From an uncultured Prevotellaceae bacterium (GTDB taxonomy: Bacteria; Bacteroidota; Bacteroidia; Bacteroidales; Bacteroidaceae), in the NCBI GenBank assembly GCA_902789415.1, contig CADAOD010000030.1, forward strand, positions 1-40,366: DNA of 40,366 nt. The letters are read 5' to 3'. Position 1 is the stretch's first letter, and each line of letters begins with the position of its first letter. Of this stretch, positions 21,698 through 31,751 are shown in pieces. The translations under genes and the position numbers were made by a program. The notes beneath the pieces are model-generated. The model had not been told where the DNA came from. It saw only the letters and a program-made list of their open reading frames with translations, and did not search any database.

Positions 21698-24600
21698 ATG
21701 AAGAAATTTCTTATCATAACTATAGCTTTGATCATGCCAATGTTCATGTTCGGACAATCTTATTCGGCACTCTGGAAACAGGTTTCGGAGGCCGAAAAGA
21801 AAGATCTGCCCAAGACCCAGTACGAGGTGCTGCAGAAGATTGTGAACAAGGCAGATAAGGAGCACCAATACGGACAGTTGCTGAAGGCCGAGTTGATGGC
21901 AATCCAAGTTATGGCTGAAATTGCCCCCGACTCGCTCAAGCCCGATATGGACCGCATGATGGCACGCTATCAGCGTACTACCGACGAGGTGCAGCGCTTG
22001 GTTTACCAAACGGTGCTTTGGCAGATATCTGAGCAGAACGAGGAACTGAAACTCGACGTAAAAAAGCCCAAGTTGACTGCCGAACAGTGCCAGTTGCTGG
22101 CCAAAACCAAGGATAGCAGCCTGAAACCTTTTGTGGTGCTGGGTGCCGATGCCTCGCTGTTTGGCAACGATATGCTGAGCGTGATAGGGGCCGAGTTGGA
22201 AGATTATGAGTTGCTGCGCGATTATTATAATAAGGTAGGCAACCAGAAGGCTGTGAGCTTACTGGATGCAAAACTGGCGGTGGATAAGTTTCACAATCTG
22301 CCATACAATACGCCTGCAGCTGATAAAATCGCCTATATCAACGATGCTATCCAAAAGTGGGGCCAATGGCAGATTATCAACAATCTGCGTAATGCCAAGA
22401 ATAATCTTACCTCGCCCGAGTTGCATGTAACGGTGCCATTGCAGTTGGTTCGCCCCATGCAGGATCAGACAATCGAACTGAGATCTATCCGAAATATATC
22501 TTCGGTAACGCTGACCGTTTACCCTGTAAACTGCCAAGGCGATACCGATCTTTCGCCCAACGATAAGGAAGATTGGGCTGAGATTAGAAAACTGTTAGGC
22601 AAGCCGCTGATGAGTGAGACCAAGCAGTTGGCTGTCCATAAAAACTACGAGGTGTTTACAGATTCGATACAGCTCAAGGGTCTGCCCGTGGGTATGTATC
22701 TCGTAGAAATCAGCAACCCTTCTACCCGGGTGGTGCGTATGCTGTATCATGTAAGCGATGTGTTTACGATGGCCGAGGCTCAGCCTGATGACCGTATTCG
22801 TTATGTGGTGGTAAATGCCACTACGGGTCAGCCTATCGCTGGTGCGCACCTTAGAATCAAGGAATATCCTAATCGCTCCCTAAAGATACACGAAGTGGTA
22901 ACCAATGCTGATGGCGAATATTTGTACGATGCCAGGGAGATGCTGCGTAATCATGTGGTGTTTGCCTATACCGATAGCGATAAGGCGGGCATGGTGCTTA
23001 CAGGCGCTGGGCGTTACGAGTGCTATGAGGCCGATCGCACCGTTAATCAGACGGTTATTTTTACTGATCGCAGCATTTATCGCCCAGGTCAGACGGTGCA
23101 TGCTTCGGCATTGGTATATCAGGTTACAAACGGCATCAACCAAACGGTTCGTGCCCATCTGCCCTTAAAGTTTGTGCTGCGCGATGCCAACCACAAGGTG
23201 GTGGCCGAGAAACAGACCGAGAGCGATGCCTACGGTGTGGGTGCCGTAGATTTTACCCTGCCTACTAAAGGACTTACGGGACTGTTTACAGTACAGGTTG
23301 AGAACAACTCGCAGGCCATACGTGTTGAGGAGTATAAGCGTCCCACATTCCATGTTGATTTTGCCGATTACAAAGAGGCGTATAAGGCAGGCGATACACT
23401 TGATGTGAAGGGTACTGCCCTGAGTTATGCGGGTGTGCCTGTTCAGGAGGCAAAAGTGGCGTATAAGGTAATGCGTAGAGCTGCCCTTTGGTGGTTGTCG
23501 TACAGCAGATATTACGATGAGGGTATTTTGGGCTACAGCAACAACGGCGAGGAGATTTTTGCAGGCGAAGCAACCACCGATGGCGATGGTAACTTTACGG
23601 TAAAGATGCCACTAACGATGCCCGAAACCAAATACACCATGTTCTACAACTTTGTGGTTGAGGCTGATGTAACAGATGTGGCAGGCGAAACCCATCACGG
23701 ACAGCTATCGTTGCCTTTGGGTAATCGCCAAACAGCCCTCAGCATCGACCTCGACGAAAAAGTGCTGGTTGAGGATCATCCTACAGCCACCTTCCATCTG
23801 CGCAATGCCGCAGGTAAGGATATCGATGCCGAAGTACGCTATCGCATAGATAATGGCGAGTGGATGACGGTGAAGACAAATGCGCCCATCGTGTTGGCAA
23901 AGATGGCTACTGGTACACATGCCGTTGAGGCTACTTGCAATGATCAAACCATTAATCGTAGCTTCGTAGTCTTCTCGCTCGATGATCAGCGTCCTGTGGT
24001 TGAAACGGATGATTGGTTCTACCAGTCGGCTACCCAGTTTGCTAACGATGGTACACCTGTTATCATCCAGGTGGGCAGCTCAGCTCAGAATGTGCATATT
24101 GTTTATAGCATCTTTGCAGGCAAAAAGCTGATAGAGCAGGGTAGTGTGGATAAGAACAACCAGCTGATTAATCGCAAGCTGACATATAAAGACGAATATG
24201 GCAATGGTTTGCTGCTTACCTATGCTTGGGTGAAAAATGGTAAGTGCTATACCCATACAGCACAGATTCAGCGCCCATTGCCTGATAAGAAACTTACCTT
24301 AGAGTGGGCTACTTTCCGCGACCGTCTGACACCAGGACAGAAGGAAGAGTGGACGCTGACCATCAAGGATGCTGAGGGTAACCCTGTAGATGCCAACATG
24401 ATGGCTACGCTTTACGATCAGAGCTTGGATCAGTTGGTAAAACACCAGTGGAATTTCCGTCCGTATATCTGGTTGCCTTTGCCCAACACCCAGTGGCGAT
24501 TCCGCACTATTTACAACTTTAATAGATATACCGCTGCACAGCAGAAGTGGCTTGTTTACAATGAAATTCGTTTTAGTCATTTTGATCACGAGGTGTATCC

Positions 24601-27061
24601 CGATGGCGATGTTGTTGTGATTGGTTATACAGGCTCGCGCATGAAGGGTATCCGTACTCGTGCATTAAACGATGGTGTGGTGTACAAATTAGCTGCTCCT
24701 GCGATGGCTGCAAATGAGTCGAAGGTTTATGATGTGGTAGAAACCGAAAGCATGAAATTTACTGCTCCTGTGCCCAAATATGATGCAGAAACAATCGGAG
24801 AGGCTGGTAAGGATGAACAATCGGTAGAGAATGTTCAGGTTCGTGAAAACCTCAACGAAACCGCTTTCTTCTATCCCCAGCTTGCAACCAATGCTCAGGG
24901 TCGCGTGGCTATTAAGTTTACCCTGCCAGAGAGCTTAACCACTTGGCAGATGCTTGGTTTTGCGCATACCCGCGATTTGCATTATGGCAACATTGAGGCT
25001 GAGGCTGTGGCTAAGAAGGATGTGATGATTCAGCCCAACGTGCCTCGCTTTATCCGTGAGGGCGACAAGGCCACCATCTCTGCTCGTATCTTTAGCGAGA
25101 AACTGACAAAGGGCAAGGCAACCCTACAGCTCGTCAATGCCGAGACCAATGCCATCGTCTACGAAAAATCGCAGTCAGTATCGCTCACAGCAGGTTCTAC
25201 TACCCCTGTCGAGTTTGAGATATCCTCTCAATTCACACTTCTCAATTCTAATCTGCTCATTTGCAAAATGAGCGTAGTCGGCAAGGGCTTTAGCGACGGC
25301 GAGCAGCACTATCTGCCTGTATTGCCTGCTACCGAACGTATCACCGTTTCGATGCCTATCACTCAGCACCAGCCTGGTACCGCTATGATTGATTTGAGCA
25401 AGCTGGTTCCTGCCGATGCAAAGGATGCCAAACTCACACTCGAATATACCAACAATCCCGTTTGGTTGATGGTGCAGGCCCTGCCTTCAGTAGGTTCGCC
25501 TCGCGATGATAATGCCATCTCGTTGGCAGCCTCGTTCTATGCCAACGGTCTGGGACGTTATATCATCAACCAGAACCCACAAATCAAGAATGTCTTCGCC
25601 CAGTGGCAACAGGAGGAGGTAAACTCTAACAACTTATCTCTAAATTCTCAATTAGCAAAGAACGAGGATTTGAAAAATCTTGTTCTTGCTGAAACTCCTT
25701 GGGTGATGGATGCTGACAACGAGACAGAACAGAAACATCGTCTGGTGGATTTCTTCGACGAGAATATGATGAACGACCGTCTTGCAACCAGCATAGAAAA
25801 GTTGCAGAAGTTGCAGAATGCCGAGGGCGCTTGGACATGGTATCCTGGCATGCCTGGATCTTTCTATATCACAGTGGCTGTAAGCGAGATGCTGGTGCGC
25901 CTGAATGCGCTTACCGAACAGCAGAGTGCCACACGAGATATGTTGAATAGTGCCTTTGGTTTTATGGGCCGTGAGGTAATAGATATGGTGAAGGAACTGA
26001 AGAAAGCTGAGAAAAAAGGCGAGGTTTATTTCCCCAGTTATAAGGCTCTGCAGTGGCTGTATCTGGTAACACTTGATGGTCGCACGCTTCCTGCCAACGT
26101 GCAGCAGGCCAACAACTATCTGTTGGAGTTGCTTAAAAAGGATATCAAGCGTCAGAGTATTTACGATAAAGCCCTCAGCGCAGTGATCTTTGCCAAGGTT
26201 GATGCCAAGCGTGCTCAGGAGTACGCCCAGTCGCTCAAGGAGTACACTGTTTATCGCGAGGATATGGGACGTTATTATGATACCCCACGTGCTGGCTACT
26301 CTTGGTTTGATTATAAGATTCCTACCCAGACGATTGCTATCGAGGCCCTGCAACAGTTAACACCTAATGATGCACAGACTATCGACGAGATGCAGCGCTG
26401 GTTGTTGCAGCAAAAGCGCACCCAGGCTTGGGATACACCTATCAACAGCGTGAATGCCATTTATGCCTTCCTGAAAGGTCAGGAATGCCGTCTGACACAG
26501 AGCTCAAAGATGCCCGCCATCAATCTTGATGTGCGCACCGTTGACATACCAAAGGCCACAGCTGCTATCGGCTATGTAAAGACACAACTGCCCCAGGGCA
26601 AGCGTCTCACCATCCGCAAAACCACAGATGGAACCTCGTGGGGTGCCGTTTATGCCCAGTATTTCCAGTCTGCCAAGCAGGTTGAAAATAGCGGCAGTGG
26701 TCTCACCATCAAGCGTGAGGTATTGCAGAGTGGCTTGAAGGTGGGCGATCGTGTGAAGGTACGCATAACCATCATTGCCGATCGCAATTATGATTTTGTG
26801 CAGGTAGTTGATAAGCGTGCGGCTTGTATGGAGCCTGTAAAACCTTTGAGTGGATATCATGCGGGTGCCTATATCACCCCACGCGATAATGCCACATGCT
26901 ACTTCTACGACATGATGTCGAAGGGTACCCATGTGATTGAGACCGAGTATTATATCGATCGTGCAGGAACCTACGAGACGGGCACCGCTACCGTAGAGTG
27001 CGCCTACGCCCCCGAGTTTCGCGCCGTAACAAAGTCGGAAACATTAGAGATTAAACATTAA
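21698..27061 (+). CDS. Alpha-2-macroglobulin family protein (thioester-free type), 1,787 aa
   Basis: A large exported protein with a signal peptide (MKKFLIITIALIMPMFMFG-QS). It has a helical N-terminal region, MG-type beta domains (TDRSIYRPGQTVHASALVY is the conserved MG2-like block and VEEYKRPTFHVDF the next), the A2M core (NETAFFYPQLATNAQGRVAIKFTLPESLTTWQ) and an alpha-toroid (GAWTWYPGMPGSFYITVAVSEML). Bacterial macroglobulins trap proteases in the periplasm. The CxEQ thioester is absent here: the corresponding region reads PSVGSPRDDNAISLAAS. I chose ATG 21698, not the frame's upstream extension. Two short AT-rich repeat tracts appear in frame (25217-25262 and 25621-25665). No pbpC lies beside it. 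Confidence 0.92.
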   Translation: MKKFLIITIALIMPMFMFGQSYSALWKQVSEAEKKDLPKTQYEVLQKIVNKADKEHQYGQLLKAELMAIQVMAEIAPDSLKPDMDRMMARYQRTTDEVQRLVYQTVLWQISEQNEELKLDVKKPKLTAEQCQLLAKTKDSSLKPFVVLGADASLFGNDMLSVIGAELEDYELLRDYYNKVGNQKAVSLLDAKLAVDKFHNLPYNTPAADKIAYINDAIQKWGQWQIINNLRNAKNNLTSPELHVTVPLQLVRPMQDQTIELRSIRNISSVTLTVYPVNCQGDTDLSPNDKEDWAEIRKLLGKPLMSETKQLAVHKNYEVFTDSIQLKGLPVGMYLVEISNPSTRVVRMLYHVSDVFTMAEAQPDDRIRYVVVNATTGQPIAGAHLRIKEYPNRSLKIHEVVTNADGEYLYDAREMLRNHVVFAYTDSDKAGMVLTGAGRYECYEADRTVNQTVIFTDRSIYRPGQTVHASALVYQVTNGINQTVRAHLPLKFVLRDANHKVVAEKQTESDAYGVGAVDFTLPTKGLTGLFTVQVENNSQAIRVEEYKRPTFHVDFADYKEAYKAGDTLDVKGTALSYAGVPVQEAKVAYKVMRRAALWWLSYSRYYDEGILGYSNNGEEIFAGEATTDGDGNFTVKMPLTMPETKYTMFYNFVVEADVTDVAGETHHGQLSLPLGNRQTALSIDLDEKVLVEDHPTATFHLRNAAGKDIDAEVRYRIDNGEWMTVKTNAPIVLAKMATGTHAVEATCNDQTINRSFVVFSLDDQRPVVETDDWFYQSATQFANDGTPVIIQVGSSAQNVHIVYSIFAGKKLIEQGSVDKNNQLINRKLTYKDEYGNGLLLTYAWVKNGKCYTHTAQIQRPLPDKKLTLEWATFRDRLTPGQKEEWTLTIKDAEGNPVDANMMATLYDQSLDQLVKHQWNFRPYIWLPLPNTQWRFRTIYNFNRYTAAQQKWLVYNEIRFSHFDHEVYPDGDVVVIGYTGSRMKGIRTRALNDGVVYKLAAPAMAANESKVYDVVETESMKFTAPVPKYDAETIGEAGKDEQSVENVQVRENLNETAFFYPQLATNAQGRVAIKFTLPESLTTWQMLGFAHTRDLHYGNIEAEAVAKKDVMIQPNVPRFIREGDKATISARIFSEKLTKGKATLQLVNAETNAIVYEKSQSVSLTAGSTTPVEFEISSQFTLLNSNLLICKMSVVGKGFSDGEQHYLPVLPATERITVSMPITQHQPGTAMIDLSKLVPADAKDAKLTLEYTNNPVWLMVQALPSVGSPRDDNAISLAASFYANGLGRYIINQNPQIKNVFAQWQQEEVNSNNLSLNSQLAKNEDLKNLVLAETPWVMDADNETEQKHRLVDFFDENMMNDRLATSIEKLQKLQNAEGAWTWYPGMPGSFYITVAVSEMLVRLNALTEQQSATRDMLNSAFGFMGREVIDMVKELKKAEKKGEVYFPSYKALQWLYLVTLDGRTLPANVQQANNYLLELLKKDIKRQSIYDKALSAVIFAKVDAKRAQEYAQSLKEYTVYREDMGRYYDTPRAGYSWFDYKIPTQTIAIEALQQLTPNDAQTIDEMQRWLLQQKRTQAWDTPINSVNAIYAFLKGQECRLTQSSKMPAINLDVRTVDIPKATAAIGYVKTQLPQGKRLTIRKTTDGTSWGAVYAQYFQSAKQVENSGSGLTIKREVLQSGLKVGDRVKVRITIIADRNYDFVQVVDKRAACMEPVKPLSGYHAGAYITPRDNATCYFYDMMSKGTHVIETEYYIDRAGTYETGTATVECAYAPEFRAVTKSETLEIKH

Positions 27062-27083
27062 AAGATTAAACATTATAATATTG

Positions 27084-28154
27084 ATGAAGAAAATTTCAGT
27101 TATACTATTCTCATTCCTCTTTCCACTGGCCTCTTTCAATGAGGCAAGTGCACAACGCTTGACCGTAAAAACAACCACCATCGATGTGGGTGCTACGGGC
27201 TTTGAACAGCCTGTTACTGCCACCTTCGAGATGCGTAATAAAGGCTTGCGCCGTTTGGTGATACAGAGCGTAAAACCCGATTGTGGTTGTACCAAGATTG
27301 AGTACCCCAAAGAGGTAGGTGTAGGTGATCGATTCACCATTAAGATGACCTACGATGCCCGTATGTTAGGTCACTTCCAAAAGATGTGTCTGGTAAAGAG
27401 TAATGCCTCAAAAAAGCCTTTCTATCTTACCATGACGGGTGTGGTTAGGAGTGATTTCAGAGATTACTCGGGCGAGTATCCTATCGAGATGGGCGACCTA
27501 TTGCTGGATAAGGCCGATCTTGAGTTTGATGATGTAAACAAGGGCGATGTGCCTGAGCAGGAGATACACATACTGAATAATGGTAAGAAGGCCATGCGTC
27601 CTAACCTGATGCACCTGCCTCCTTATCTCACTGCCATCACAAGTCCCGATCATCTGTTGCCTGGTCGTGCTGCTACCATCACCGTTAAGTTGCTCTCTGA
27701 TAAACTGCGCGATTATGGTCTTACAAAGACAACCTTGTATATGGCTCACAACCCAGGCGATAAGGTAAAGCAGGAGCATGCTATCGATGTGGCTACTGTA
27801 CTGTTGCCTGATATGAAACAGTTTGAGAAAGATAACAAGGATTTGGCACCACAGTTGCAGATGTCGGCTACCGATGTAGATTTTACCGACTTTGGAGGCA
27901 AGACCAAGAAAACGGCTACTGTTACACTGCATAACACAGGCGCTTCGCCCCTGAAGATTACCTCGCTCCAGCTCTTTACGGCTGGTTTGAAGGTGACCCT
28001 CTCGAAGAGCGAGATTGCCCCAGGACAGAGTGCCAACTTAAAGATTACGGGTATCGCTGCCGAGCTCCAAAAGCTTCGCACACGTCCCCGTATCCTTATG
28101 ATTACCAATGATCCCGACCACGCAAAAGTAGTGGTCAACATCAAGTTGCAGTAA
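27084..28154 (+). CDS. DUF1573-domain exported protein, 356 aa
   Basis: A signal peptide (MKKISVILFSFLFPLASFNEASA-Q) is followed by two Ig-like beta domains. The first has the DUF1573 hallmark SVKPDCGCTKIEYPKEVGVGD. The second (about 255-355) repeats the pattern with LHNTGASPLKITSLQL and SKSEIAPGQSANLKI. DUF1573 proteins are abundant exported Bacteroidota proteins of unknown function. I chose ATG 27084 over TTG 27081. It starts 22 bp after the macroglobulin gene and is likely cotranscribed, so a shared periplasmic role is possible (inference). Confidence 0.88.
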   Translation: MKKISVILFSFLFPLASFNEASAQRLTVKTTTIDVGATGFEQPVTATFEMRNKGLRRLVIQSVKPDCGCTKIEYPKEVGVGDRFTIKMTYDARMLGHFQKMCLVKSNASKKPFYLTMTGVVRSDFRDYSGEYPIEMGDLLLDKADLEFDDVNKGDVPEQEIHILNNGKKAMRPNLMHLPPYLTAITSPDHLLPGRAATITVKLLSDKLRDYGLTKTTLYMAHNPGDKVKQEHAIDVATVLLPDMKQFEKDNKDLAPQLQMSATDVDFTDFGGKTKKTATVTLHNTGASPLKITSLQLFTAGLKVTLSKSEIAPGQSANLKITGIAAELQKLRTRPRILMITNDPDHAKVVVNIKLQ

Positions 28155-28188
28155 TTTCAATCTTCAATTTTCAATCTTCAATTTGAAT
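28155..28188. repeat. Short tandem TTCAATYTTCAATT-type spacer repeat
   Basis: TTCAATCTTCAATTTTCAAT and further copies fill the gap between the DUF1573 gene and meaB. Similar tracts occur at 16768-16786, 29291-29312 and 36138-36157, and inside coding sequence at 25217-25262, 25621-25665 and 35207-35240. Confidence 0.6.
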
Positions 28189-28189
28189 C

Positions 28190-29290
28190 ATGGAACATCC
28201 CGAAAATAGCTCAGAATATGCAGGCTTGCAGGTAAACAGTGGGGTAGAGCAGCCCTCTATCGTTAACCCCTACCTGAAACGTGGTCGTTTCCGTCGTCAC
28301 GAACTCTCTGTTGGCGAGATGGTCGAAGGCATCCTCAAAGGCGATGTCACCATTCTCTCGCAGGCTGTTACGCTGATCGAGAGTGTGAATCCCGATCATC
28401 AGGCCCGTGCGCAGGAGGTGATTAACAAGTGCTTGCCTTATAGTGGTAATTCCATTCGCATTGGTATCAGTGGTGTGCCTGGCGCTGGTAAGAGTACCTC
28501 TATCGACGAGTTTGGTATGCATGTGCTCAAGGAGAAAGGCGGTAAGTTGGCTGTGTTGGCCATCGACCCTAGTAGCGAGCGCACCAAGGGCTCTATCCTG
28601 GGTGATAAAACACGTATGGAAAAGTTAGCTCAACATCCATCGTCGTTCATTCGCCCTAGTCCATCAGCAGGCTCGTTGGGTGGTGTAGCCCGCAAGACTC
28701 GCGAGACTATTATTCTGTGCGAGGCCGCTGGTTTTGATAAGATTTTTGTAGAGACCGTAGGTGTTGGTCAGAGTGAAACGGCCTGTCACTCGATGGTGGA
28801 TTTCTTCCTGCTTATTCAGGTGGCAGGTACAGGCGACGAGTTGCAGGGTATTAAGCGTGGAATTATGGAGATAAGCGATGGTATCGTGATTAATAAGTGT
28901 GATGGCGATAACGTGGATCGTTGCCATATGGCAGCTACCAACTTCCGCAATGCCCTCCACTTCTTCCCCATGCCTGATAGTGGATGGAGTCCAAAGGTTC
29001 TGTGTTACAGCGGATTCTATGGTACAGGTATCAAAGAAATATTCGATATGATTTACGAGTACATCGATTTTGTAAAAGCCAATGGCTACTTTGCTTATCG
29101 CCGTAATGAACAGGCCAAATACTGGATGTACGAGAGTATCAATGAGCATCTGCGCCAAAACTTCTACAACAATCCCGCCATCCAGGCCCAGTTGGGTATC
29201 GCCGAAACGTCAGTCCTTGCTGGGCAGAAAACATCGTTCGTGGCTGCCCAGGACTTGCTCGACGATTATTTCGCCTTGCTAAAAAAATAA
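28190..29290 (+). CDS. meaB: MeaB/ArgK-family GTPase, methylmalonyl-CoA mutase chaperone
   Basis: A G3E-type GTPase that protects and reloads adenosylcobalamin-dependent methylmalonyl-CoA mutase. The 366-aa protein has Walker A GVPGAGKST (95-103), LAIDPSSERTKGSILGDKTRM, the switch-like VETVGVGQSE and NKCDGD as the guanine-specificity motif. A dimerisation-type C-terminal helix region follows. No mutase subunit gene is in this window, so the partner must be elsewhere. ATG 28190 follows the repeat-filled spacer. Confidence 0.93.
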   Translation: MEHPENSSEYAGLQVNSGVEQPSIVNPYLKRGRFRRHELSVGEMVEGILKGDVTILSQAVTLIESVNPDHQARAQEVINKCLPYSGNSIRIGISGVPGAGKSTSIDEFGMHVLKEKGGKLAVLAIDPSSERTKGSILGDKTRMEKLAQHPSSFIRPSPSAGSLGGVARKTRETIILCEAAGFDKIFVETVGVGQSETACHSMVDFFLLIQVAGTGDELQGIKRGIMEISDGIVINKCDGDNVDRCHMAATNFRNALHFFPMPDSGWSPKVLCYSGFYGTGIKEIFDMIYEYIDFVKANGYFAYRRNEQAKYWMYESINEHLRQNFYNNPAIQAQLGIAETSVLAGQKTSFVAAQDLLDDYFALLKK

Positions 29291-29317
29291 TGTTTAATGT
29301 TTAATATTTAATCATTC

Positions 29318-30193
29318 ATGATTATCGAAATAGATAACGGCAGTGGTTTCTGCTTCGGAGTTACCACCGCTATCAAGAAAGCCGAAGAAGAGCTTGCTCA
29401 GGGCGAAACCCTTTACTGTTTGGGCGATATTGTGCACAACGGTATGGAGTGCGAACGCTTGCGCGAGATGGGACTTGTTACCATCAATCACGACCAGATG
29501 CGCGAACTGCACAACGCTAAGGTGTTGCTTCGTGCCCATGGTGAGCCCCCCGAAACATACGAGCTGGCTCGAAAAAATAACATCGAGATTATTGATGCTA
29601 CTTGTCCGGTGGTGCTAAAACTGCAAAAACGCATCAAAGAGCAGTACGAAACCTCGCCCAACCTCCCCAAAGGCGAGGAAGCCCAGATTGTGATTTTTGG
29701 TAAGAAAGGTCATGCCGAAGTGCTTGGTCTGGTGGGGCAGACGCATAGCAGCGCGATTGTGATTGAGAGTAGCGACGAGGTAACCAAACTCGACTTTACC
29801 CGCGATATCTACCTGTATTCGCAGACTACAAAATCGCTCGACGAGTTCCGTCGCATCATCGATTATATCCAGACGCACATCTCGCCTAACGCCACGTTTA
29901 AGAGCTTCGATACCATCTGTCGTTCGGTAGCTAACCGCATGCCCAATATCTCGCAGTTTGCCACCAAGCACGATTTGGTGCTCTTTGTGTGTGGACGTAA
30001 GAGTTCGAATGGTAAGGTGCTTTATAACGAGTGCCTGCGTGTTAACCCCAATACCCACCTGATTGAGGACCCACAGGAGATTGAGCCAGAGTGGTTGAAG
30101 GGGATTGAGAGTGTAGGTATTTGTGGTGCCACCAGCACGCCCCGTTGGTTGATGGAGCAGTGCCGCGACGCCATTCAGAATATGCAGCCATGA
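29318..30193 (+). CDS. ispH: 4-hydroxy-3-methylbut-2-enyl diphosphate reductase (IspH/LytB)
   Basis: Last step of the MEP pathway: makes IPP and DMAPP using a [4Fe-4S] cluster. The 291-aa protein has the three cluster cysteines C12 (GFCFGV), C96 (DATCPVV) and C201 (DTICRS), with substrate histidines at H40, H74 and H132. A roughly 10-residue insertion (SPNLPKGEEA, about 113-122) is encoded by an inverted repeat at 29652-29678 and is not usual for the family. The gene overlaps the next one by ATGA. Confidence 0.95.
   Translation: MIIEIDNGSGFCFGVTTAIKKAEEELAQGETLYCLGDIVHNGMECERLREMGLVTINHDQMRELHNAKVLLRAHGEPPETYELARKNNIEIIDATCPVVLKLQKRIKEQYETSPNLPKGEEAQIVIFGKKGHAEVLGLVGQTHSSAIVIESSDEVTKLDFTRDIYLYSQTTKSLDEFRRIIDYIQTHISPNATFKSFDTICRSVANRMPNISQFATKHDLVLFVCGRKSSNGKVLYNECLRVNPNTHLIEDPQEIEPEWLKGIESVGICGATSTPRWLMEQCRDAIQNMQP
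29652..29678. repeat. REP-like inverted repeat inside ispH
   Basis: CCTCGCC (29652-29658) and GGCGAGG (29672-29678) are exact complements, flanking CAACCTCCCCAAA. The element is read in frame as SPNLPKGEE. Its form, CCTCCCC-AAAGG, recalls palindromic spacer repeats common in Prevotella and relatives (from memory). Confidence 0.55.
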
Positions 30194-30864
30194 TACAGGT
30201 CAGTGTGTCTACAGAAATAGCAAACGTATGCCCCAATTTTGTGGGTGCATGCGTTGAGGCTCAGGTGGTAAATACACCTTTTAGCGATCGTTTATGGCAT
30301 ACTATCCACGAGGTTGAGAGTCGTTTGCGCCAGGAGCTTACCACCGAGAGCGTAAAAGCATTGCCATCCATCGCCGCTACGCGCGTGGTATATAAATTAT
30401 GTGGCAAGGATCCATCGCGCTATCGTCCTGCCAGCGAACAACTTATCCGTCGCATGTTGCAAGGCAAGGAGCTTTACCAGATTGATACGTTGGTAGATTT
30501 GGTAAACCTGGCCTCGATTGCTTATGGATACAGCATTGGTGGCTTTGATGCCGATAAGTTTGTGGGTAATGAGTTGGTGCTGGGTGTTGGTAAAGAGGGC
30601 GAACCTTACGAGGGTATTGGTCGCGGCCCCTTAAATATCGCCGGACTGCCCGTTTATCGCGATGCCCAAGGTGGGGTAGGTACGCCTACCAGCGACCATG
30701 AGCGCACCAAAATGACGCTCCAAACCACCCATCTGGTAGTGCTCATCAACGGTTACGATGGCGACGAAGAGCGTGTGAAAGCTAACGCTCAATACATTCA
30801 ACAGCTCCTCATCGACTACGCTCAGAGCGATGGTGGTACTGTTACTATCTATCGTGGCAGTTAA
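30190..30864 (+). CDS. Stand-alone B3/B4 tRNA-binding-domain protein
   Basis: The 224-aa protein matches the B3/B4 domain of phenylalanyl-tRNA synthetase beta chains as found in free-standing proteins. Recognisable blocks are RLRQELTTESVKALPSIAATR, YRPASEQLIRRML, LVDLVNLASIAYGYSIGGFD and GRGPLNIAGLPVYRDAQGGVGTPTSD. The free-standing family is thought to bind or edit tRNA-linked substrates, but its role is not settled. ATG 30190 overlaps the ispH stop (ATGA), implying translational coupling. It has no anticodon-binding or catalytic domain. Confidence 0.82.
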   Translation: MIQVSVSTEIANVCPNFVGACVEAQVVNTPFSDRLWHTIHEVESRLRQELTTESVKALPSIAATRVVYKLCGKDPSRYRPASEQLIRRMLQGKELYQIDTLVDLVNLASIAYGYSIGGFDADKFVGNELVLGVGKEGEPYEGIGRGPLNIAGLPVYRDAQGGVGTPTSDHERTKMTLQTTHLVVLINGYDGDEERVKANAQYIQQLLIDYAQSDGGTVTIYRGS

Positions 30865-30932
30865 ATCTTTTCGCACTGAATAGACGCTCTTAGTTAGGCT
30901 GCATCTCGAAAATACAAAAAAATGCTGATTTT

Positions 30933-30964
30933 TTTGGTGTTTCGCTCGATTTGCACTAACTTTG
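30933..30964 (+). promoter_or_regulatory. Promoter of trmB-mrp
   Basis: TTTG (30933-30936), 20 nt, then TAACTTTG (30957-30964), 16 nt before ATG 30981. Confidence 0.8.
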
Positions 30965-30980
30965 CAGCACAATTTTAATT

Positions 30981-31751
30981 ATGGGAAAAGGAAAGTTAGC
31001 TAAATTTGCGGACATGGAAACGTACGAGAACGTATTCCAGTATCCGTTTTCGGTGATTGAGAATGTGCCTTTCGAGATGAAAGGGCACTGGCATGAGCAG
31101 TACTTCCACAATAACAACCCGATAGTGCTGGAACTTGGTTGCGGTAAGGGCGAATATACTGTGGAACTGGCCAAACTGTATCCCGAGATGAACTTTATTG
31201 GCGTGGACATTAAAGGTGCACGCATGTGGACTGGTGCTACACAGGCCCTGAACGAGGAACTGAAGAACGTGGCTTTTTTACGTACAAACATTGAAATAAT
31301 TGAACGTTTTTTTGCTGAGGATGAGGTGCAGGAAATCTGGCTCACATTCAGCGATCCGCAGATGAAGAATCCGCGTAAGCGTCTGACTTCTACTTACTTT
31401 ATGAATCGCTATCGTAAGTTCCTGGTGGATGGTGGCGTGATTCATCTGAAGACCGACTCGAACTTCTTGTTTACCTATAGTACCTATATGGTAGAGAAGA
31501 ATGCGCTGCCCGTGATTTTCCGTACAGAGGATTTGTATCACGATGAGCGTATCGACGAGGGTACAAAGAAGATTCTGGCTATCCAGACCTATTACGAAGG
31601 CATGTGGATAGCTCGCGGACTGAATATTAAATACATGAAGTGGAATCTGCCTCGCACTGGCGAGCTGGTAGAACCCGAGGTAGAGATTGAACTGGACGAC
31701 TATCGCTCGTATCACAGATCAAAAAGAAGTTCATTAGATAAGGCGAAATAA
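30981..31751 (+). CDS. trmB: tRNA (guanine-N7)-methyltransferase TrmB
   Basis: Methylates G46 in the tRNA variable loop using S-adenosylmethionine. The 256-aa protein has the SAM-binding [11 protein letters not shown] (50-60), the acidic [10 protein letters not shown] end of the second strand, and the family signature [18 protein letters not shown]. The C-terminal extension after the domain is Glu- and Lys-rich. Its stop overlaps the next start as TAATG. Confidence 0.95.
   Translation: MGKGKLAKFADMETYENVFQYPFSVIENVPFEMKGHWHEQYFHNNNPIVLELGCGKGEYTVELAKLYPEMNFIGVDIKGARMWTGATQALNEELKNVAFLRTNIEIIERFFAEDEVQEIWLTFSDPQMKNPRKRLTSTYFMNRYRKFLVDGGVIHLKTDSNFLFTYSTYMVEKNALPVIFRTEDLYHDERIDEGTKKILAIQTYYEGMWIARGLNIKYMKWNLPRTGELVEPEVEIELDDYRSYHRSKRSSLDKAK

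Noticed and set aside
21605-22009. N-terminal extension of the acyl-CoA synthetase frame, and the matching 5' extension (21590-21697) of the macroglobulin frame
   Set aside because: Each extension crosses the divergent promoters, and the synthetase extension overlaps the other gene. Family-typical starts (MINQQLLNPKSIVVIGG and a signal peptide) lie downstream.
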